Positions 1 to 10,488 are shown, counted from the stretch's first letter. The stretch is DNA of 35,580 nt from an uncultured Clostridia bacterium (GCA_947626555.1 CANQSP010000012.1:1-35580); one strand, 5' to 3'. The notes: generated from the letters alone by a model not told the origin. Numbers and translations are program-made.

Positions 1-240
1 GAGGAAAATGCTATGGCAGGAATGCTAATAACAAATTTAATGGAAGAGAGGAGAAAATTAATAGCAGAGAGTGAAAAGCGAGGAGAAAAGCGTGGAATCA
101 AAGTTGGAGTTATAAATGTAGCAAAAGAAATGATAAAAAAATCCATACCAATAAAAACCATAGAAGAAATAACAAAATTAAAAGAAGATGAACTAAATAA
201 AATACAAGAGGAATTGTTAGCAATGGATAAAAGTGAATAA
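1..240 (+). CDS. C-terminal fragment of an Rpn-family (PD-(D/E)XK) nuclease/transposase-like protein, 5' end outside window
   Basis: The reading frame is open from base 1 and ends with TAA at 238-240, so this is the 3' end of a longer gene; the ATG at 13 is probably internal. The visible 79 residues are strongly charged and helical, with an EKRGEKRGIKVG stretch followed by a helix-turn-helix-like tail (KSIPIKTIEEITKLKEDEL). This tail is typical of the C-terminus of Rpn (recombination-promoting nuclease)/PDDEXK-family transposase-like proteins, which are common and multi-copy in Clostridia. The catalytic domain is not in the window, so activity cannot be judged. No terminator is visible after it; the next gene has its own consensus promoter. 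The family call is inference from the tail only. Confidence 0.55.
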   Translation, partial: EENAMAGMLITNLMEERRKLIAESEKRGEKRGIKVGVINVAKEMIKKSIPIKTIEEITKLKEDELNKIQEELLAMDKSE

Positions 241-282
241 AAATAAACAAATATATAGCTAACTAAAAAAGCCAAAATCTGT

Positions 283-311
283 TTGACAATAGTTATAAAA
301 GATAATATAAT
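283..311 (+). promoter_or_regulatory. Consensus sigma-A promoter for exoA
   Basis: TTGACA (283-288) and TATAAT (306-311) are separated by exactly 17 bases, so both boxes match consensus 6/6. Transcription would start near 318, leaving a leader of about 60 bases before the exoA ATG at 378. Confidence 0.85.
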
Positions 312-377
312 ATCTACATCAATTTTATAAAATATAGTAATAAAAATAGCCTTTAATAGAAGGAAGGATGAATTCAA

Positions 378-1133
378 ATGAAATTAATATCATGGAATGT
401 AAATGGAATAAGGGCAGCGGTAAATAAAGGTTTTATGGATTTTTTTAAACAAATTGATGCAGATATTTTTTGTTTGCAAGAAACAAAAATGCAAGAAGGT
501 CAATTAGAATTAATATTAGACGGCTATTATCAATATTGGAATAGTGCGCAAAAAAAAGGATATTCTGGAACTGCCATATTTACAAAGAAAAAACCATTAA
601 ATGTAACATATGGAATAGGCATAGAAGAGCATGATAAAGAAGGAAGAATCATAACATTAGAATATGAAAAATTTTATATTGTAGATTGCTATACACCAAA
701 TGCTAAAAGAGAATTAGAAAGACTAGAATATAGAATGGTTTGGGAAGATGAGATAAGAAAATATTTAAAAAGATTAGATAATAAAAAGCCTGTAATATAT
801 TGTGGGGACTTAAATGTTGCTCATAATGAAATAGATTTAAAGAACCCTAAATCAAACAGAGGTAATGCGGGTTTTACAGATGAAGAAAGAGGCAAAATGA
901 CAGAACTTTTACAAAGTGGTTTTACAGATTCTTTTAGATATCTATATCCAAATAAAGAGGAAAGCTATTCATGGTGGTCATATATGGGTCATGCAAGAGA
1001 AAAAAATATAGGCTGGAGAATAGATTATTTTATAGTGTCAAAATCAATTGAAAGTAAAATAGAAGAAGCGTCAATTTATGAAGAAATATTTGGCAGTGAC
1101 CATTGCCCAGTAGGCTTACAAATAAAGATATAA
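378..1133 (+). CDS. exoA: Exodeoxyribonuclease III / AP endonuclease
   Basis: A 251-residue protein of the ExoIII/APE1 family, which cuts DNA 5' of abasic sites and trims 3' blocks during base excision repair. Family motifs appear in order: WNVNGIRA (Asn7), the metal-binding LQETK (Glu35), YCGDLNVAHNEIDL in the middle, WRIDYF near residue 215, and the C-terminal catalytic GSDHCPV (Asp241, His242). Length matches the bacterial ExoA family (about 250). The ATG at 378 follows AGGAAGG at 361-367 with a 10-base spacer and is the natural start. Transcription comes from the consensus promoter at 283-311. The next gene begins 77 bases after the stop with no terminator between, so the two may be cotranscribed. 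Confidence 0.95.
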   Translation: MKLISWNVNGIRAAVNKGFMDFFKQIDADIFCLQETKMQEGQLELILDGYYQYWNSAQKKGYSGTAIFTKKKPLNVTYGIGIEEHDKEGRIITLEYEKFYIVDCYTPNAKRELERLEYRMVWEDEIRKYLKRLDNKKPVIYCGDLNVAHNEIDLKNPKSNRGNAGFTDEERGKMTELLQSGFTDSFRYLYPNKEESYSWWSYMGHAREKNIGWRIDYFIVSKSIESKIEEASIYEEIFGSDHCPVGLQIKI

Positions 1134-1210
1134 GTTATGGCAAATTAACAAAATAAGCTTTAATCTTGATAGAGCAAAAGAATAAAAATGTAATAGGGGG
1201 ATTTGATAAA

Positions 1211-2362
1211 ATGGAAAAAGAAAAAAGACATTGGACAAAATGGTTATATTGGTTATCATTAGTAGCAGTAGCAATATTTTTATATAAAGTTTTGGATAAT
1301 TTTGCAGATATTATGAATTCAATAGGAAGTTTTTTTAAATTAATAACGCCATTTTTTATAGGAATTTTAATTGCTTACATATTATATTTGCCTTGTAAAA
1401 AAGTGGAAGAATTATTAAGAAAAACGAAAAAAGGTATATTATATAATAAGGCAAGACCTATAAGTGTAGTATTGGTGTATATTATAGCTCTTATATTAAT
1501 AATAATACTTATGACATTTATATTGCCACCAGTAATAGAAAGTGTTATAGATTTAACAAACAACTTTCAAAATTATTATAATATAGTAACTTCACAAATA
1601 AATACACTTCCAGAAGATTCATTTTGGAAAACCACTGTTATTCAAAATATAATGGATGCTGTTAAAAGTTTTGATTTAACACAATTTATAAATATAGAAG
1701 CAATTTCACAATATGCAAGAGGTGCGATTGATTTTGCAAATGGCATAATTAATACATTTGTAGCAGTTATAGTTTCTACATATATTTTAATAAGCAGAAA
1801 ATCAATAATAGATTTTCTAAAAAAATTAACAGGCGCAATGGTAAACAAGAAAACATACCAAAATATAGAAATGTATTTTAATCGTTCAAATAAAATATTT
1901 TTCAACTTTATTGCAAGCCAATTAATAGATGCAGTAGTAGTGGGAGTAATAACATCAGTAGCAATGTCTATAATGGGAATAAAATATGCGGTGTTATTAG
2001 GATTTATGATAGGTCTATTTAATATGATTCCGTATGTTGGTGCAATTATAGCAGTAGTTATTTCAGCAGTTATAACATTCTTTACGGGAGGAATAGAAAC
2101 AGCAATATGGATGGTAATTGTAGTCACGATATTACAACAAATAGATGCTAATATTATTAATCCAAGAATAATAGGAAACTCTTTAAAAATAAATCCATTA
2201 TTGGTTATTTTTGGTATAACTGTTGGTGGCGAATATTTTGGAATAATAGGAATGTTTTTAGCAGTACCAGTAGTTGCCATTTTAAAGGTTTTGGTAACAG
2301 ATTTTATAGATTATAGATATAAAAAAAGAAAATTATTAGAAGAAAACATAGAAGAAGTTTAA
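1211..2362 (+). CDS. AI-2E/PerM-family multi-pass membrane transporter
   Basis: A 383-residue polytopic membrane protein of the AI-2E exporter-like/PerM superfamily (Bacillus YtvI/YueF/YrrI type). Two N-terminal hydrophobic segments come first, then another near residues 80-105. A long amphipathic extracytoplasmic stretch follows, and several helices fill the C-terminal half, with the family's conserved GLFNMIPYVGAII and later QQIDANIINPRIIG motifs. I chose the ATG at 1211 because AGGGGG lies at 1195-1200 with a 10-base spacer; the in-frame TTG at 1166 has no such site. The substrate is not predictable: members include a sodium/proton antiporter and proposed signal exporters. The cytoplasmic C-terminus is short and basic. 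No terminator is evident after the stop. Confidence 0.88.
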   Translation: MEKEKRHWTKWLYWLSLVAVAIFLYKVLDNFADIMNSIGSFFKLITPFFIGILIAYILYLPCKKVEELLRKTKKGILYNKARPISVVLVYIIALILIIILMTFILPPVIESVIDLTNNFQNYYNIVTSQINTLPEDSFWKTTVIQNIMDAVKSFDLTQFINIEAISQYARGAIDFANGIINTFVAVIVSTYILISRKSIIDFLKKLTGAMVNKKTYQNIEMYFNRSNKIFFNFIASQLIDAVVVGVITSVAMSIMGIKYAVLLGFMIGLFNMIPYVGAIIAVVISAVITFFTGGIETAIWMVIVVTILQQIDANIINPRIIGNSLKINPLLVIFGITVGGEYFGIIGMFLAVPVVAILKVLVTDFIDYRYKKRKLLEENIEEV

Positions 2363-2493
2363 AAATAATATGCCCTTAAAGACATAAGAATAGTAGCATA
2401 AGTGCATAAAAATAGAAAAGTAATAAAAAAATAATATTTGAAAAAAAGTAAATTTAAAAGGCAAAAAAATAGCGAAATTTTAGCAAAAAAATG

Positions 2494-2522
2494 TTGACAA
2501 CCCTAAAAATATGTTATATACT
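2494..2522 (+). promoter_or_regulatory. Strong sigma-A promoter upstream of rpoB
   Basis: TTGACA at 2494-2499 (6/6) and TATACT at 2517-2522 (5/6) are spaced by 17 bases. The start site is expected near 2529. It is the best promoter match in the region before rpoB and probably drives either a short terminated RNA, the rpoBC operon, or both. Confidence 0.8.
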
Positions 2523-2528
2523 TATAAA

Positions 2529-2690
2529 AGTATAAGGGGAGTTTTATCACAAGTTAAAAAGATGAAACGCAAAATAACTCCAAAATATACGGAATAACGG
2601 GGTTGGTAAAAATAAAAATTAATATAAATTTCTTAATACAAAAATAAAAAACAAAAAGGTATCCTATAAATTGGAATACCTTTTTGTTGC
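2529..2690 (+). ncRNA. Candidate small RNA or attenuated rpoB leader
   Basis: The stretch lies between a near-consensus promoter and a strong hairpin terminator. It contains a GGAGTT (2538-2543)/AACTCC (2576-2581) pairing that would enclose a short stem-loop. A tiny open frame starts at the ATG at 2562 (11 codons, reading MKRKITPKYTE). The only purine-rich site is about 20 bases upstream of that ATG, so I do not call it a gene. I recognise no named riboswitch. A Lacto-rpoB RNA motif upstream of rpoB is known from Lactobacillales, but I cannot show that this is related. Confidence 0.45.
2650..2688 (+). terminator. Intrinsic terminator or attenuator upstream of rpoB
   Basis: A 13-base-pair outer stem (2650-2662 with 2676-2688) continues into two G-C pairs across a single bulged A (2675), around an 8-base loop. 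The right arm includes a run of five T. It would end or attenuate transcripts from the 2494 promoter about 320 bases before rpoB. Confidence 0.75.
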
Positions 2691-2831
2691 GTCTTTATGA
2701 AAAAATAAGATTTAGTAAAGTTCGCAAAAGTCAGCCAAATTCCGTGGTACATTTAAAAATTTGTAAATTTAAAAAAGAAGAGGAATTGTTAGTGCTTTCT
2801 TCGTAAAATAAGTTCTTATGAGCAGTAGAAC

Positions 2832-2866
2832 CCTATCTTGCGTAAGCAAAACACAAAACAAGAAGG
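2832..2866 (+). promoter_or_regulatory. Leader hairpin upstream of rpoB
   Basis: CCTATCTTG (2832-2840) pairs with CAAGAAGG (2859-2866), 8 pairs with one bulged A, around an 18-base loop. A T-rich stretch (CTTCTTTT) follows. It could be an attenuator hairpin. Function is inferred only from its place in the leader. Confidence 0.4.
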
Positions 2867-2899
2867 ACTTCTTTTAATATAAATTTAATTCACAAAAGG

Positions 2900-2965
2900 G
2901 AACTAAAAATTAAATGCTAATTTTAAATTTTTTTAATTCCAATAAAAGCATTTAAAAATTAGTTC
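2900..2965 (+). promoter_or_regulatory. Long imperfect stem-loop just upstream of rpoB
   Basis: The arms at 2900-2918 and 2947-2965 are complementary over 16 of 19 positions: seven pairs, a three-base mismatch, then nine pairs. The loop is about 28 bases. It ends roughly 35 bases before the rpoB ribosome binding site. The composition is very AT-rich, so chance pairing is possible. Confidence 0.35.
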
Positions 2966-3011
2966 AAAATTAAAATCTGCTTAAATTTTTATCAATTTAG
3001 GGGTGATTAGT

Positions 3012-6000
3012 TTGGTAAAAGATATCAAACACGAAAAATGCACACGTAAAACGTTTGCAAAAATAGGCGATTTTATTGATATGCCTAACCTTATTAAGGT
3101 TCAAAAAGACTCATACGATTGGTTTGTAGAAGAAGGGCTTGGAGAAGTATTAAGAGACATTTCACCAATAGTAGACTACTCTGGAAATTTAGTTCTAGAA
3201 TTTTTCGATTATTACATGGAAGAAAAGACAAAATATAGTGTAGAAGAAGCGAAAGAAAGAGATGCAACATATTCTACAAGGTTGCATGTAAAAGTTCGCT
3301 TAATTAATCGTGAAACTGGAGAAATTAAAGAGCAAGAAATTTATCTTGGAGATTTTCCACTTATGACTAACAGTGGAACATTTATCATCAATGGTGCAGA
3401 AAGGGTTGTAGTAAGTCAGCTTGTTCGTTCACCAGGTTGTTACTATGCAACAGAATACGATAAATCTGGAAAACGTATTTACACATCAACAGTTATGCCA
3501 ATTCGTGGAGCATGGATTGAATACGAAACAGACGGAAACGATGTATTTTGGGCAAGAGTAGACAGAACAAGAAAAATTCCAGTAACTTGTTTGTTAAGAG
3601 CATTAGGAATAGAGACAGATGAGCAAATATTAGAATTATTTGGAGACGAAGAAAAAATAAAAGCAACAATTCAAAAAGATCCAATAAAAAATCCAGATGA
3701 AGCATTAATTGAAATTTACAAAAAGTTAAGACCAGGAGAACTTCCTACTGTAGATGCTGCTAGAAACTTATTTACAGGTTTATTCTTTGATGAAAGAAGA
3801 TATGACTTAGCAAAAGTTGGAAGATACAAATTCAACAAAAAATTAAGTTTAGCATCAAGAATAAAAGGATTAGTTGCATTTGATAACATAGTAGACCCAG
3901 AAACAGGAGAAGTATTAGTAGAAAAAGATAATGTTATATCAAAAGAAGTAGCAGAGCAAATTCAAAATACAGGAATAAATATAGTAGACGTAAAAGTTAA
4001 CGACAAGAAAGTAAAAATAATAGGAAACGGAACAGTAAATATCTATAAATATTTACCAGACTTAGACCTTTCAGATTTACACTTCAAAGAAGAAGTAAAC
4101 TTTGCAGTATTAAAATCAATATTAGATACTACAGAAAAGAAAGACTTAAATAAAGTATTAAAAGAAAGAAAAGATGAATTAATACCAAAACATGTTACAA
4201 ACGAAGATATAATAGCATCTATAAGCTATTTGTTAAATTTAGACCATGGTTTAGGAAATGTAGATGATATAGACCATTTAGGAAATAGACGTATAAGATG
4301 TGTTGGTGAGTTATTACAAAATCAATTTAGAATTGGTTTAACAAGGTTAGAAAGAGTTGTTCGTGAAAGAATGACAATACAAGATTTAGACATAGTAACA
4401 CCTCAAACATTAATAAATACAAAACCAATTACTTCATCAATTAGAGAATTCTTTGGAAGCTCTCAATTATCACAATTCATGGATCAAACAAACCCATTAT
4501 CAGAGCTTACACATAAAAGAAGAATTTCAGCATTAGGACCTGGAGGTTTATCTAGAGAAAGAGCAGGTTTCGAAGTTAGAGATATTCACTATACTCACTA
4601 TGGAAGACTTTGCCCAGTAGAATCACCAGAAGGACCAAACATAGGACTTATATCAGCACTTTCATCATTTGCAATTATAAATGAATATGGTTTCATAGAA
4701 ACACCATATAGAAGAGTAGATAAAGAAACAGGAAAAGTTACAGATATAGTAGATTACATGCCAGCAGACGAAGAAGACAATTATATTATCGCGCAAGCAT
4801 CAGAACCATTAGATGAAGAAGGAAAATTTATAAATAAAAGAATTCGTGTACGTCATAAATCAGAAATAACAGAGGTAGATAGAAGCGAAGTAGATTATGT
4901 AGACGTATCACCAAAGCAATTAGTTTCAGTTGCTGCTGCAATGATTCCTTTCTTGGAACATGATGACGTTAAGCGTTCATTAATGGGTTCAAACATGCAA
5001 AGACAAGCTGTTCCACTTCTTATGCCAGAAGCTCCAATAGTTGGAACAGGTATAGAATATAGAGCAGCAAGGGATTCAGGAATAACTATTATAGCAGAAA
5101 ATGATGGTATAGTAGAAAAAGTTACAGGAAATGAAATAAAAGTAAGAAATTCAAAAGGTAGTGTAGATACATACAAACTACGTAAGTTCAAAAGAACAAA
5201 CGGTGGTACATGTATAAATCAAAGACCAGTTGTAACAAGAGGAGAAAAAGTAAAAGAAGGAGACATTCTTGCAGATGGTCCAGCTACTAAAAATGGAGAA
5301 ATGGCACTTGGAAGAAATGTTTTAATAGCATTTACAACATGGGAAGGTTACAACTATGAGGATGCGGTTTTAATTAGTGAAAGATTAGTTAAAGAAGATG
5401 TTTACACATCAATTCATATAGAGGAATATGACTGCGAATGTAGAGATACAAAATTAGGTCCAGAAGAAATTACAAGAGATATACCAAATGTTGGTGATGA
5501 CGGATTAAAAGACTTAGACGAAAACGGAATAGTAAGAATAGGTGCAGAAGTAAGACCAGGAGATATTCTAGTTGGTAAAGTTACTCCAAAGGGTGAAACA
5601 GAACTTACTGCAGAAGAAAGATTATTAAGAGCAATATTTGGAGAAAAGGCAAGAGAAGTTAGAGATACATCACTTCGTGTACCACACGGAGAAGCAGGAA
5701 CAATAGTAGATGTTAAAATATTTACTAGAGAAAATTCAGATGAATTAGGACCTGGTGTAAATCAAGTAATTAGATGTTATATAGCAACAAAGAGAAAAAT
5801 ATCTGTTGGAGATAAAATGGCAGGACGTCACGGAAACAAGGGTGTTATTTCAAGAATTTTACCAGTAGAAGATATGCCATTCTTAGAGGATGGAACTCCA
5901 GTAGATATAGTATTAAACCCACAAGGTATACCATCTCGTATGAACTTAGGTCAAGTTCTAGAGGTACACTTAGGTATGGCAGCAAAAGTATTAGGCTGGA

Positions 6001-6767
6001 AAGTTGCAACACCAGTTTTTGATGGTGCATCAGATGATGAAATAAAAGAATTACTTAGAGAAGCAGGATTAAGAGAAGATGGAAAGCAAATAGTATATGA
6101 TGGTCGTACAGGAGAAAAATTTGATAACCCAATTACAGTTGGAGTTATGTATATGCTTAAATTACACCACTTAGTAGATGATAAAATACATGCTCGTTCA
6201 ACAGGACCATACTCATTAGTTACACAACAACCACTTGGAGGTAAAGCTCAATTCGGTGGACAACGTTTCGGAGAAATGGAAGTTTGGGCATTAGAGGCAT
6301 ATGGTGCAGCATACACATTACAAGAAATGTTAACAGTAAAATCAGATGATGTTGTAGGACGTGTAAAAACTTATGAAGCAATAGTTAAAGGCGAAAACGT
6401 TCCTGAACCAGGAGTACCAGAAAGCTTTAAAGTTTTAATAAAAGAATTACAGTCATTAGGACTAGATATTCGTCTATTCTCAGAAGATAACCAAGAGTTA
6501 GAATTAAAAGAACATATTGATGAAGGTATAGACTATGAAGAAGCTAAAGTTGAAGACTTAGAAGGAAATGTTGTAAATGAGTCAGAACTTGAGGATAGCT
6601 ATATACAAGCAGATGAGGATACTCAAGATTTATTAATAGATAATCCAGAAGATGCAGATGAAGATTCAGATGATTTATTTGAAGATTTTAATGATGATTT
6701 TGATGATGAAATTCTTTTTGATAATGATTTAGCAGATGACAATTTAGATAATGATGGATTAGAGTAA
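3012..6767 (+). CDS. rpoB: DNA-directed RNA polymerase beta subunit
   Basis: The beta subunit of the core RNA polymerase, about 1251 residues. Its rifampicin-binding cluster reads [14 protein letters not shown] followed by [15 protein letters not shown]. The Asp, His and Ser positions altered in common rifampicin-resistant mutants are the wild-type residues. Other landmarks are [24 protein letters not shown] and the C-terminal [21 protein letters not shown] prefer the TTG at 3012 because AGGGGTG at 2999-3005 sits just upstream of it; the in-frame GTG at 3003 overlaps that site. The last 71 residues are a very acidic tail (33 Asp/Glu, no Lys or Arg). rpoC follows 187 bases later on the same strand. 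Confidence 0.97.
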   Translation: MVKDIKHEKCTRKTFAKIGDFIDMPNLIKVQKDSYDWFVEEGLGEVLRDISPIVDYSGNLVLEFFDYYMEEKTKYSVEEAKERDATYSTRLHVKVRLINRETGEIKEQEIYLGDFPLMTNSGTFIINGAERVVVSQLVRSPGCYYATEYDKSGKRIYTSTVMPIRGAWIEYETDGNDVFWARVDRTRKIPVTCLLRALGIETDEQILELFGDEEKIKATIQKDPIKNPDEALIEIYKKLRPGELPTVDAARNLFTGLFFDERRYDLAKVGRYKFNKKLSLASRIKGLVAFDNIVDPETGEVLVEKDNVISKEVAEQIQNTGINIVDVKVNDKKVKIIGNGTVNIYKYLPDLDLSDLHFKEEVNFAVLKSILDTTEKKDLNKVLKERKDELIPKHVTNEDIIASISYLLNLDHGLGNVDDIDHLGNRRIRCVGELLQNQFRIGLTRLERVVRERMTIQDLDIVTPQTLINTKPITSSIREFFGSSQLSQFMDQTNPLSELTHKRRISALGPGGLSRERAGFEVRDIHYTHYGRLCPVESPEGPNIGLISALSSFAIINEYGFIETPYRRVDKETGKVTDIVDYMPADEEDNYIIAQASEPLDEEGKFINKRIRVRHKSEITEVDRSEVDYVDVSPKQLVSVAAAMIPFLEHDDVKRSLMGSNMQRQAVPLLMPEAPIVGTGIEYRAARDSGITIIAENDGIVEKVTGNEIKVRNSKGSVDTYKLRKFKRTNGGTCINQRPVVTRGEKVKEGDILADGPATKNGEMALGRNVLIAFTTWEGYNYEDAVLISERLVKEDVYTSIHIEEYDCECRDTKLGPEEITRDIPNVGDDGLKDLDENGIVRIGAEVRPGDILVGKVTPKGETELTAEERLLRAIFGEKAREVRDTSLRVPHGEAGTIVDVKIFTRENSDELGPGVNQVIRCYIATKRKISVGDKMAGRHGNKGVISRILPVEDMPFLEDGTPVDIVLNPQGIPSRMNLGQVLEVHLGMAAKVLGWKVATPVFDGASDDEIKELLREAGLREDGKQIVYDGRTGEKFDNPITVGVMYMLKLHHLVDDKIHARSTGPYSLVTQQPLGGKAQFGGQRFGEMEVWALEAYGAAYTLQEMLTVKSDDVVGRVKTYEAIVKGENVPEPGVPESFKVLIKELQSLGLDIRLFSEDNQELELKEHIDEGIDYEEAKVEDLEGNVVNESELEDSYIQADEDTQDLLIDNPEDADEDSDDLFEDFNDDFDDEILFDNDLADDNLDNDGLE

Positions 6768-6954
6768 TGTCTTATAATTAAAAATGAATTTTAACTAAAT
6801 GTATTTAACAAATTTAAGAGATTTAACAAGTTTTAATTTAATAAATTTTAAAAGGGTTTTAAGAGGCGACAGTAAAGTGTGCAAGAGCGGGGGTTAGCCT
6901 CTTAGCCAGTTTGAAATTACCAAAAGGTTAAGAAGAAGGGGGCTTCTAAATAAA
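6768..6954 (+). promoter_or_regulatory. Structured rpoB-rpoC intergenic leader
   Basis: The spacer is 187 bases. TAAGAGGC (6860-6867) pairs perfectly with GCCTCTTA (6897-6904), 8 pairs around a 29-base loop that is markedly less AT-rich than its surroundings. A second small hairpin, AGAAG (6934-6938) with CTTCT (6943-6947), places the G-run of the rpoC ribosome binding site in a four-G loop. I see no clear promoter, so rpoC is probably cotranscribed with rpoB and this region would act at RNA level. Confidence 0.5.
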
Positions 6955-9900
6955 GTGGATGAGTTAGAATTATTTGATAAAATCAAAATAGGTTTAGCAT
7001 CAGATGAAAAAATAAGAGAGTGGTCAAAAGGTGAAGTAAAAAAACCAGAAACAATAAACTACAGAACTTTAAAGCCAGAAAAAGATGGACTATTTTGTGA
7101 AAGAATATTTGGGCCAACAAAAGATTGGGAATGTCATTGTGGTAAATACAAAAGAGTTCGTTATAAAGGAATAGTTTGTGACCGTTGTGGAGTAGAGGTT
7201 ACAAAATCTAAAGTTAGACGTGAAAGAATGGGACATATTGAACTTGCTGCCCCAGTAGCACATATTTGGTATTTCAAAGGAATACCTAGTAGAATTGCAT
7301 TAATGTTAGATATTTCTCCAAGAAATCTAGAAAAAATAGTATATTTTGCATCATATATAGTTACAGACAAAGGTACTTCAGGTTTAATGAAAACACAAGT
7401 GTTGTCAGAAAAAGAATACCATGAAGCTGTTGAAAAATATGGAGAAGGAAGCTTTAAAGCAGAAATGGGAGCAGAGGCTCTAGAAAAATTGTTAAAAGAA
7501 ATAGACTTAGACAAATTATCAGCAAAATTAAAGAAAGAACTTGAAAAAGCAAGTGAGCAAAAGAAAGCAAAATTAGTAAAAAGATTAGATACAGTAGAAT
7601 CATTTAGATTATCTGGAAACAGACCAGAATGGATGATAATGAACGTTATTCCAGTAATTCCACCAGAATTAAGACCAATGGTACAATTAGATGGTGGTAG
7701 GTTTGCTACATCAGACTTAAATGACTTATACAGAAGAGTTATAAACAGAAATAACAGATTAAAAAGATTAATAGAGTTAGGTGCACCAGAAATTATAAAA
7801 AGAAATGAAAAGAGAATGTTACAAGAGTCTGTAGATGCTTTAATAGATAACTCAAGACGTGGTAGACCAGTAACAGGTGCAGGAAATAGACCTTTAAAAT
7901 CTTTATCAGATTTATTAAAAGGAAAACAAGGACGTTTCCGTCAAAACTTACTTGGAAAACGTGTTGACTACTCAGGACGTTCAGTTATAGTAGTAGGACC
8001 AGAATTAAAAATATATCAATGTGGTCTTCCAAAAGAAATGGCAGTAGAGTTATTCAAACCATTTGTTATGAAAGAATTAGTTGGCAGAGGTATAGCACAC
8101 AATATAAAAAATGCAAAGAGAATGGTAGAAAGACTTCGTCCAGAAGTTTGGGATATATTAGAGGATGTTATAAAAGATCATCCAGTAATGTTAAACCGTG
8201 CTCCAACACTTCATAGACTTGGTATACAGGCATTCGAGCCAGTATTAGTAGAAGGTAGAGCAATAAAATTACACCCATTAGTTTGTACTGCATTTAACGC
8301 AGACTTCGACGGTGACCAAATGGCAGTTCACGTTCCATTATCACCAGAAGCTCAAGCAGAAGCAAGATATTTAATGTTATCTGTAAATAACTTATTAAAA
8401 CCACAAGACGGTAAGCCAGTTACAGTACCTACACAAGATATGATTTTAGGAAGTTATTATTTAACAATGGAAGTTGATGGAGAAAAGGGAGAAGGCAATT
8501 ATTTTTCATCTCCAGAAGAAGCAGTAATAGCTTACGAAAACAAAGATGTAGGAATGCATGCAAAAATATTTGTAAGAATGAGCAAAAAAGATGAAGATGG
8601 AACAGAGAGACATAAAAAGGTACAAACAACAGTTGGAAGAATTATATATAATAAAGGAATACCTCAAAATTTAGGCTTTGTAGATAGAAGCAATCCAGAA
8701 AATGAATTTGAACCAGAAATAAATTTTGTCGTAAATAAGAAAAAATTAGGGAAAATTGTCGAAAAATGTATTAATGCATATGGTTTAGGTAGATCTGCTG
8801 AATTATTAGACTACATTAAATCTACAGGTTTCAAATATTCAACAACAGGTGGTATAACAGTTTCAATAGATGATGTAAAAGTACCAGAAGAAAAGCAAGC
8901 AATATTAGAAGGAGCATCACAAGAAGTTGAAAATGTATTAAAACAATATAGACGTGGTTTAATAACAGAAGACGAGAGATATCAATCTGTAATTAAAATA
9001 TGGGAAAAAGCTACAAATGATGTAAGAGATGCCATGAAAGCAAACTTTACACAATTGAACCCAGTATTTATGATGTCAGACTCTGGAGCTCGTGGTAACT
9101 TAGACCAATTAAAGCAAATAGCAGGAATGAGAGGACTTATGGCTAGTACAACAGGTAAAACAGTTGAAATACCAATTAAATCTTCATTCCGTGAAGGTCT
9201 AGATGCACTAGAATACTTTATTTCAGCACATGGTGCTCGTAAAGGACTTTCAGATACAGCTTTAAGAACAGCAGACTCTGGTTATTTAACAAGAAGGTTA
9301 GTAGACGTATCACAAGACATTATAGTAAGAGAAGATGACTGTGGTTCACATGAAGGAATAGAATTAAGAGCAATAAAAGACGGAAATCAAGTAATAGAAA
9401 CATTACAAGAAAGAATAATAGGAAGATATCCATTAGAAGATATAATAGATCCAAATACAAATGAAGTAATAGTAGATACAGAGACCTTAATAAACGATAA
9501 AATTGCAGATAAAATAGTAGCATCAGGAATAGAAGCTGTAAAAGTTCGTAGTGTATTTGGATGTAGAACAAAGAATGGTGTATGTTCAAAATGTTATGGT
9601 ATGGGATTAGCAAGTCGTGAAAGAGTAAATATAGGTGAGGCTGTAGGAATAATAGCTGCTCAATCAATTGGTGAGCCAGGTACACAGCTTACAATGAGAA
9701 CTATTCACTCTGGTGGTGTTGCTGGTGTTGCCGACATTACACAAGGTCTTCCTAGAGTTGAAGAATTATTTGAAGCCAGAAAACCAAAGGGTGTTGCAAT
9801 TATATCTGAAATAGATGGAACAGTTAGAATAGATGATGAGAAGAAGAGAAAAGAAGTAATAGTAACATCTAAAGATGATAGCAAAACATATGTAATACCA

Positions 9901-10488
9901 TTCGGTTCAAAATTAAGAGTAAAAGATGGAGATGAGCTAAAAGCTGGAGATCCTATTACAGAGGGTTCAATAAATCCAAATGAATTATTAGTAATAAAAG
10001 GAACAGATGGAGTATATAATTACTTAGTACAAGAAGTACAAAAAGTATATAGAAACCAAGGTGTTGATATAAATGATAAGCACATAGAAGTAATAGGAAG
10101 ACAAATGCTTAAGAAAGTAAGAGTAGAAGATAATGGAGAAACTCCAATGTTTGCAGGATCTTTAGTAGATATGTATGAATTCGAAGACATAAACGAAAAA
10201 GCAAAAGCAGAAGGAAAACGCCCTGCAACAGGCAAGAGAGTACTTTTAGGAATAACAAAAGCATCACTTGCAACAGACAGTTTCTTATCAGCAGCATCAT
10301 TCCAAGAAACAACAAGAGTTCTTACAGAAGCTGCCATAAAAGGAAAAGTGGACGAACTTATAGGCTTAAAAGAAAATGTTATCATTGGTAAATTAATACC
10401 AGCTGGAACAGGACTTGCAAAATACAAAAATACACAAATAAGCACAGAAGAAGTAGAAGAAGTAAATTCAGAAGTTCCAGTTAATTAA
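6955..10488 (+). CDS. rpoC: DNA-directed RNA polymerase beta' subunit
   Basis: The catalytic beta' subunit, 1177 residues, normal for a Firmicute. Near residues 60-80 is the first zinc site ([13 protein letters not shown] then CDRCG). In the middle is the catalytic magnesium loop [16 protein letters not shown] with its three Asp residues. Further on are the bridge-helix/trigger-loop region ([21 protein letters not shown]), the second zinc site ([18 protein letters not shown]) and [22 protein letters not shown]. Translation starts at the GTG at 6955, behind AAGGGGG at 6936-6942 with a rather long 12-base spacer. A strong terminator follows at 10535-10580, so the rpoBC unit ends here. Confidence 0.97.
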   Translation: MDELELFDKIKIGLASDEKIREWSKGEVKKPETINYRTLKPEKDGLFCERIFGPTKDWECHCGKYKRVRYKGIVCDRCGVEVTKSKVRRERMGHIELAAPVAHIWYFKGIPSRIALMLDISPRNLEKIVYFASYIVTDKGTSGLMKTQVLSEKEYHEAVEKYGEGSFKAEMGAEALEKLLKEIDLDKLSAKLKKELEKASEQKKAKLVKRLDTVESFRLSGNRPEWMIMNVIPVIPPELRPMVQLDGGRFATSDLNDLYRRVINRNNRLKRLIELGAPEIIKRNEKRMLQESVDALIDNSRRGRPVTGAGNRPLKSLSDLLKGKQGRFRQNLLGKRVDYSGRSVIVVGPELKIYQCGLPKEMAVELFKPFVMKELVGRGIAHNIKNAKRMVERLRPEVWDILEDVIKDHPVMLNRAPTLHRLGIQAFEPVLVEGRAIKLHPLVCTAFNADFDGDQMAVHVPLSPEAQAEARYLMLSVNNLLKPQDGKPVTVPTQDMILGSYYLTMEVDGEKGEGNYFSSPEEAVIAYENKDVGMHAKIFVRMSKKDEDGTERHKKVQTTVGRIIYNKGIPQNLGFVDRSNPENEFEPEINFVVNKKKLGKIVEKCINAYGLGRSAELLDYIKSTGFKYSTTGGITVSIDDVKVPEEKQAILEGASQEVENVLKQYRRGLITEDERYQSVIKIWEKATNDVRDAMKANFTQLNPVFMMSDSGARGNLDQLKQIAGMRGLMASTTGKTVEIPIKSSFREGLDALEYFISAHGARKGLSDTALRTADSGYLTRRLVDVSQDIIVREDDCGSHEGIELRAIKDGNQVIETLQERIIGRYPLEDIIDPNTNEVIVDTETLINDKIADKIVASGIEAVKVRSVFGCRTKNGVCSKCYGMGLASRERVNIGEAVGIIAAQSIGEPGTQLTMRTIHSGGVAGVADITQGLPRVEELFEARKPKGVAIISEIDGTVRIDDEKKRKEVIVTSKDDSKTYVIPFGSKLRVKDGDELKAGDPITEGSINPNELLVIKGTDGVYNYLVQEVQKVYRNQGVDINDKHIEVIGRQMLKKVRVEDNGETPMFAGSLVDMYEFEDINEKAKAEGKRPATGKRVLLGITKASLATDSFLSAASFQETTRVLTEAAIKGKVDELIGLKENVIIGKLIPAGTGLAKYKNTQISTEEVEEVNSEVPVN

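Larger units (their letters stand above)
2363..3011. other. Long non-coding region upstream of rpoB
   Basis: About 650 bases with no convincing gene. It holds a strong promoter at 2494-2522, a hairpin terminator at 2650-2688 that would close a transcript of about 160 bases, and then roughly 320 bases of AT-rich sequence with at least two foldable elements (2832-2866 and 2900-2965) leading into rpoB. The window contains no ribosomal protein genes rplKAJL, which normally precede rpoB. No clear second promoter was found between 2690 and 3011, so rpoB may be transcribed by readthrough of the 2650-2688 hairpin. Confidence 0.6.

Noticed and set aside
1642-2280. A 212-codon minus-strand frame with hydrophobic residues
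   Set aside because: It is opposite the AI-2E/PerM-family gene, whose motifs, start and ribosome binding site are clear. The complement of a membrane protein gene often looks hydrophobic.
2562-2597. An 11-codon leader peptide (MKRKITPKYTE) in the RNA upstream of rpoB
   Set aside because: The nearest purine-rich site is about 20 bases away, too far for normal initiation, and the codon content does not suggest attenuation by a particular amino acid. Kept only as a remark.
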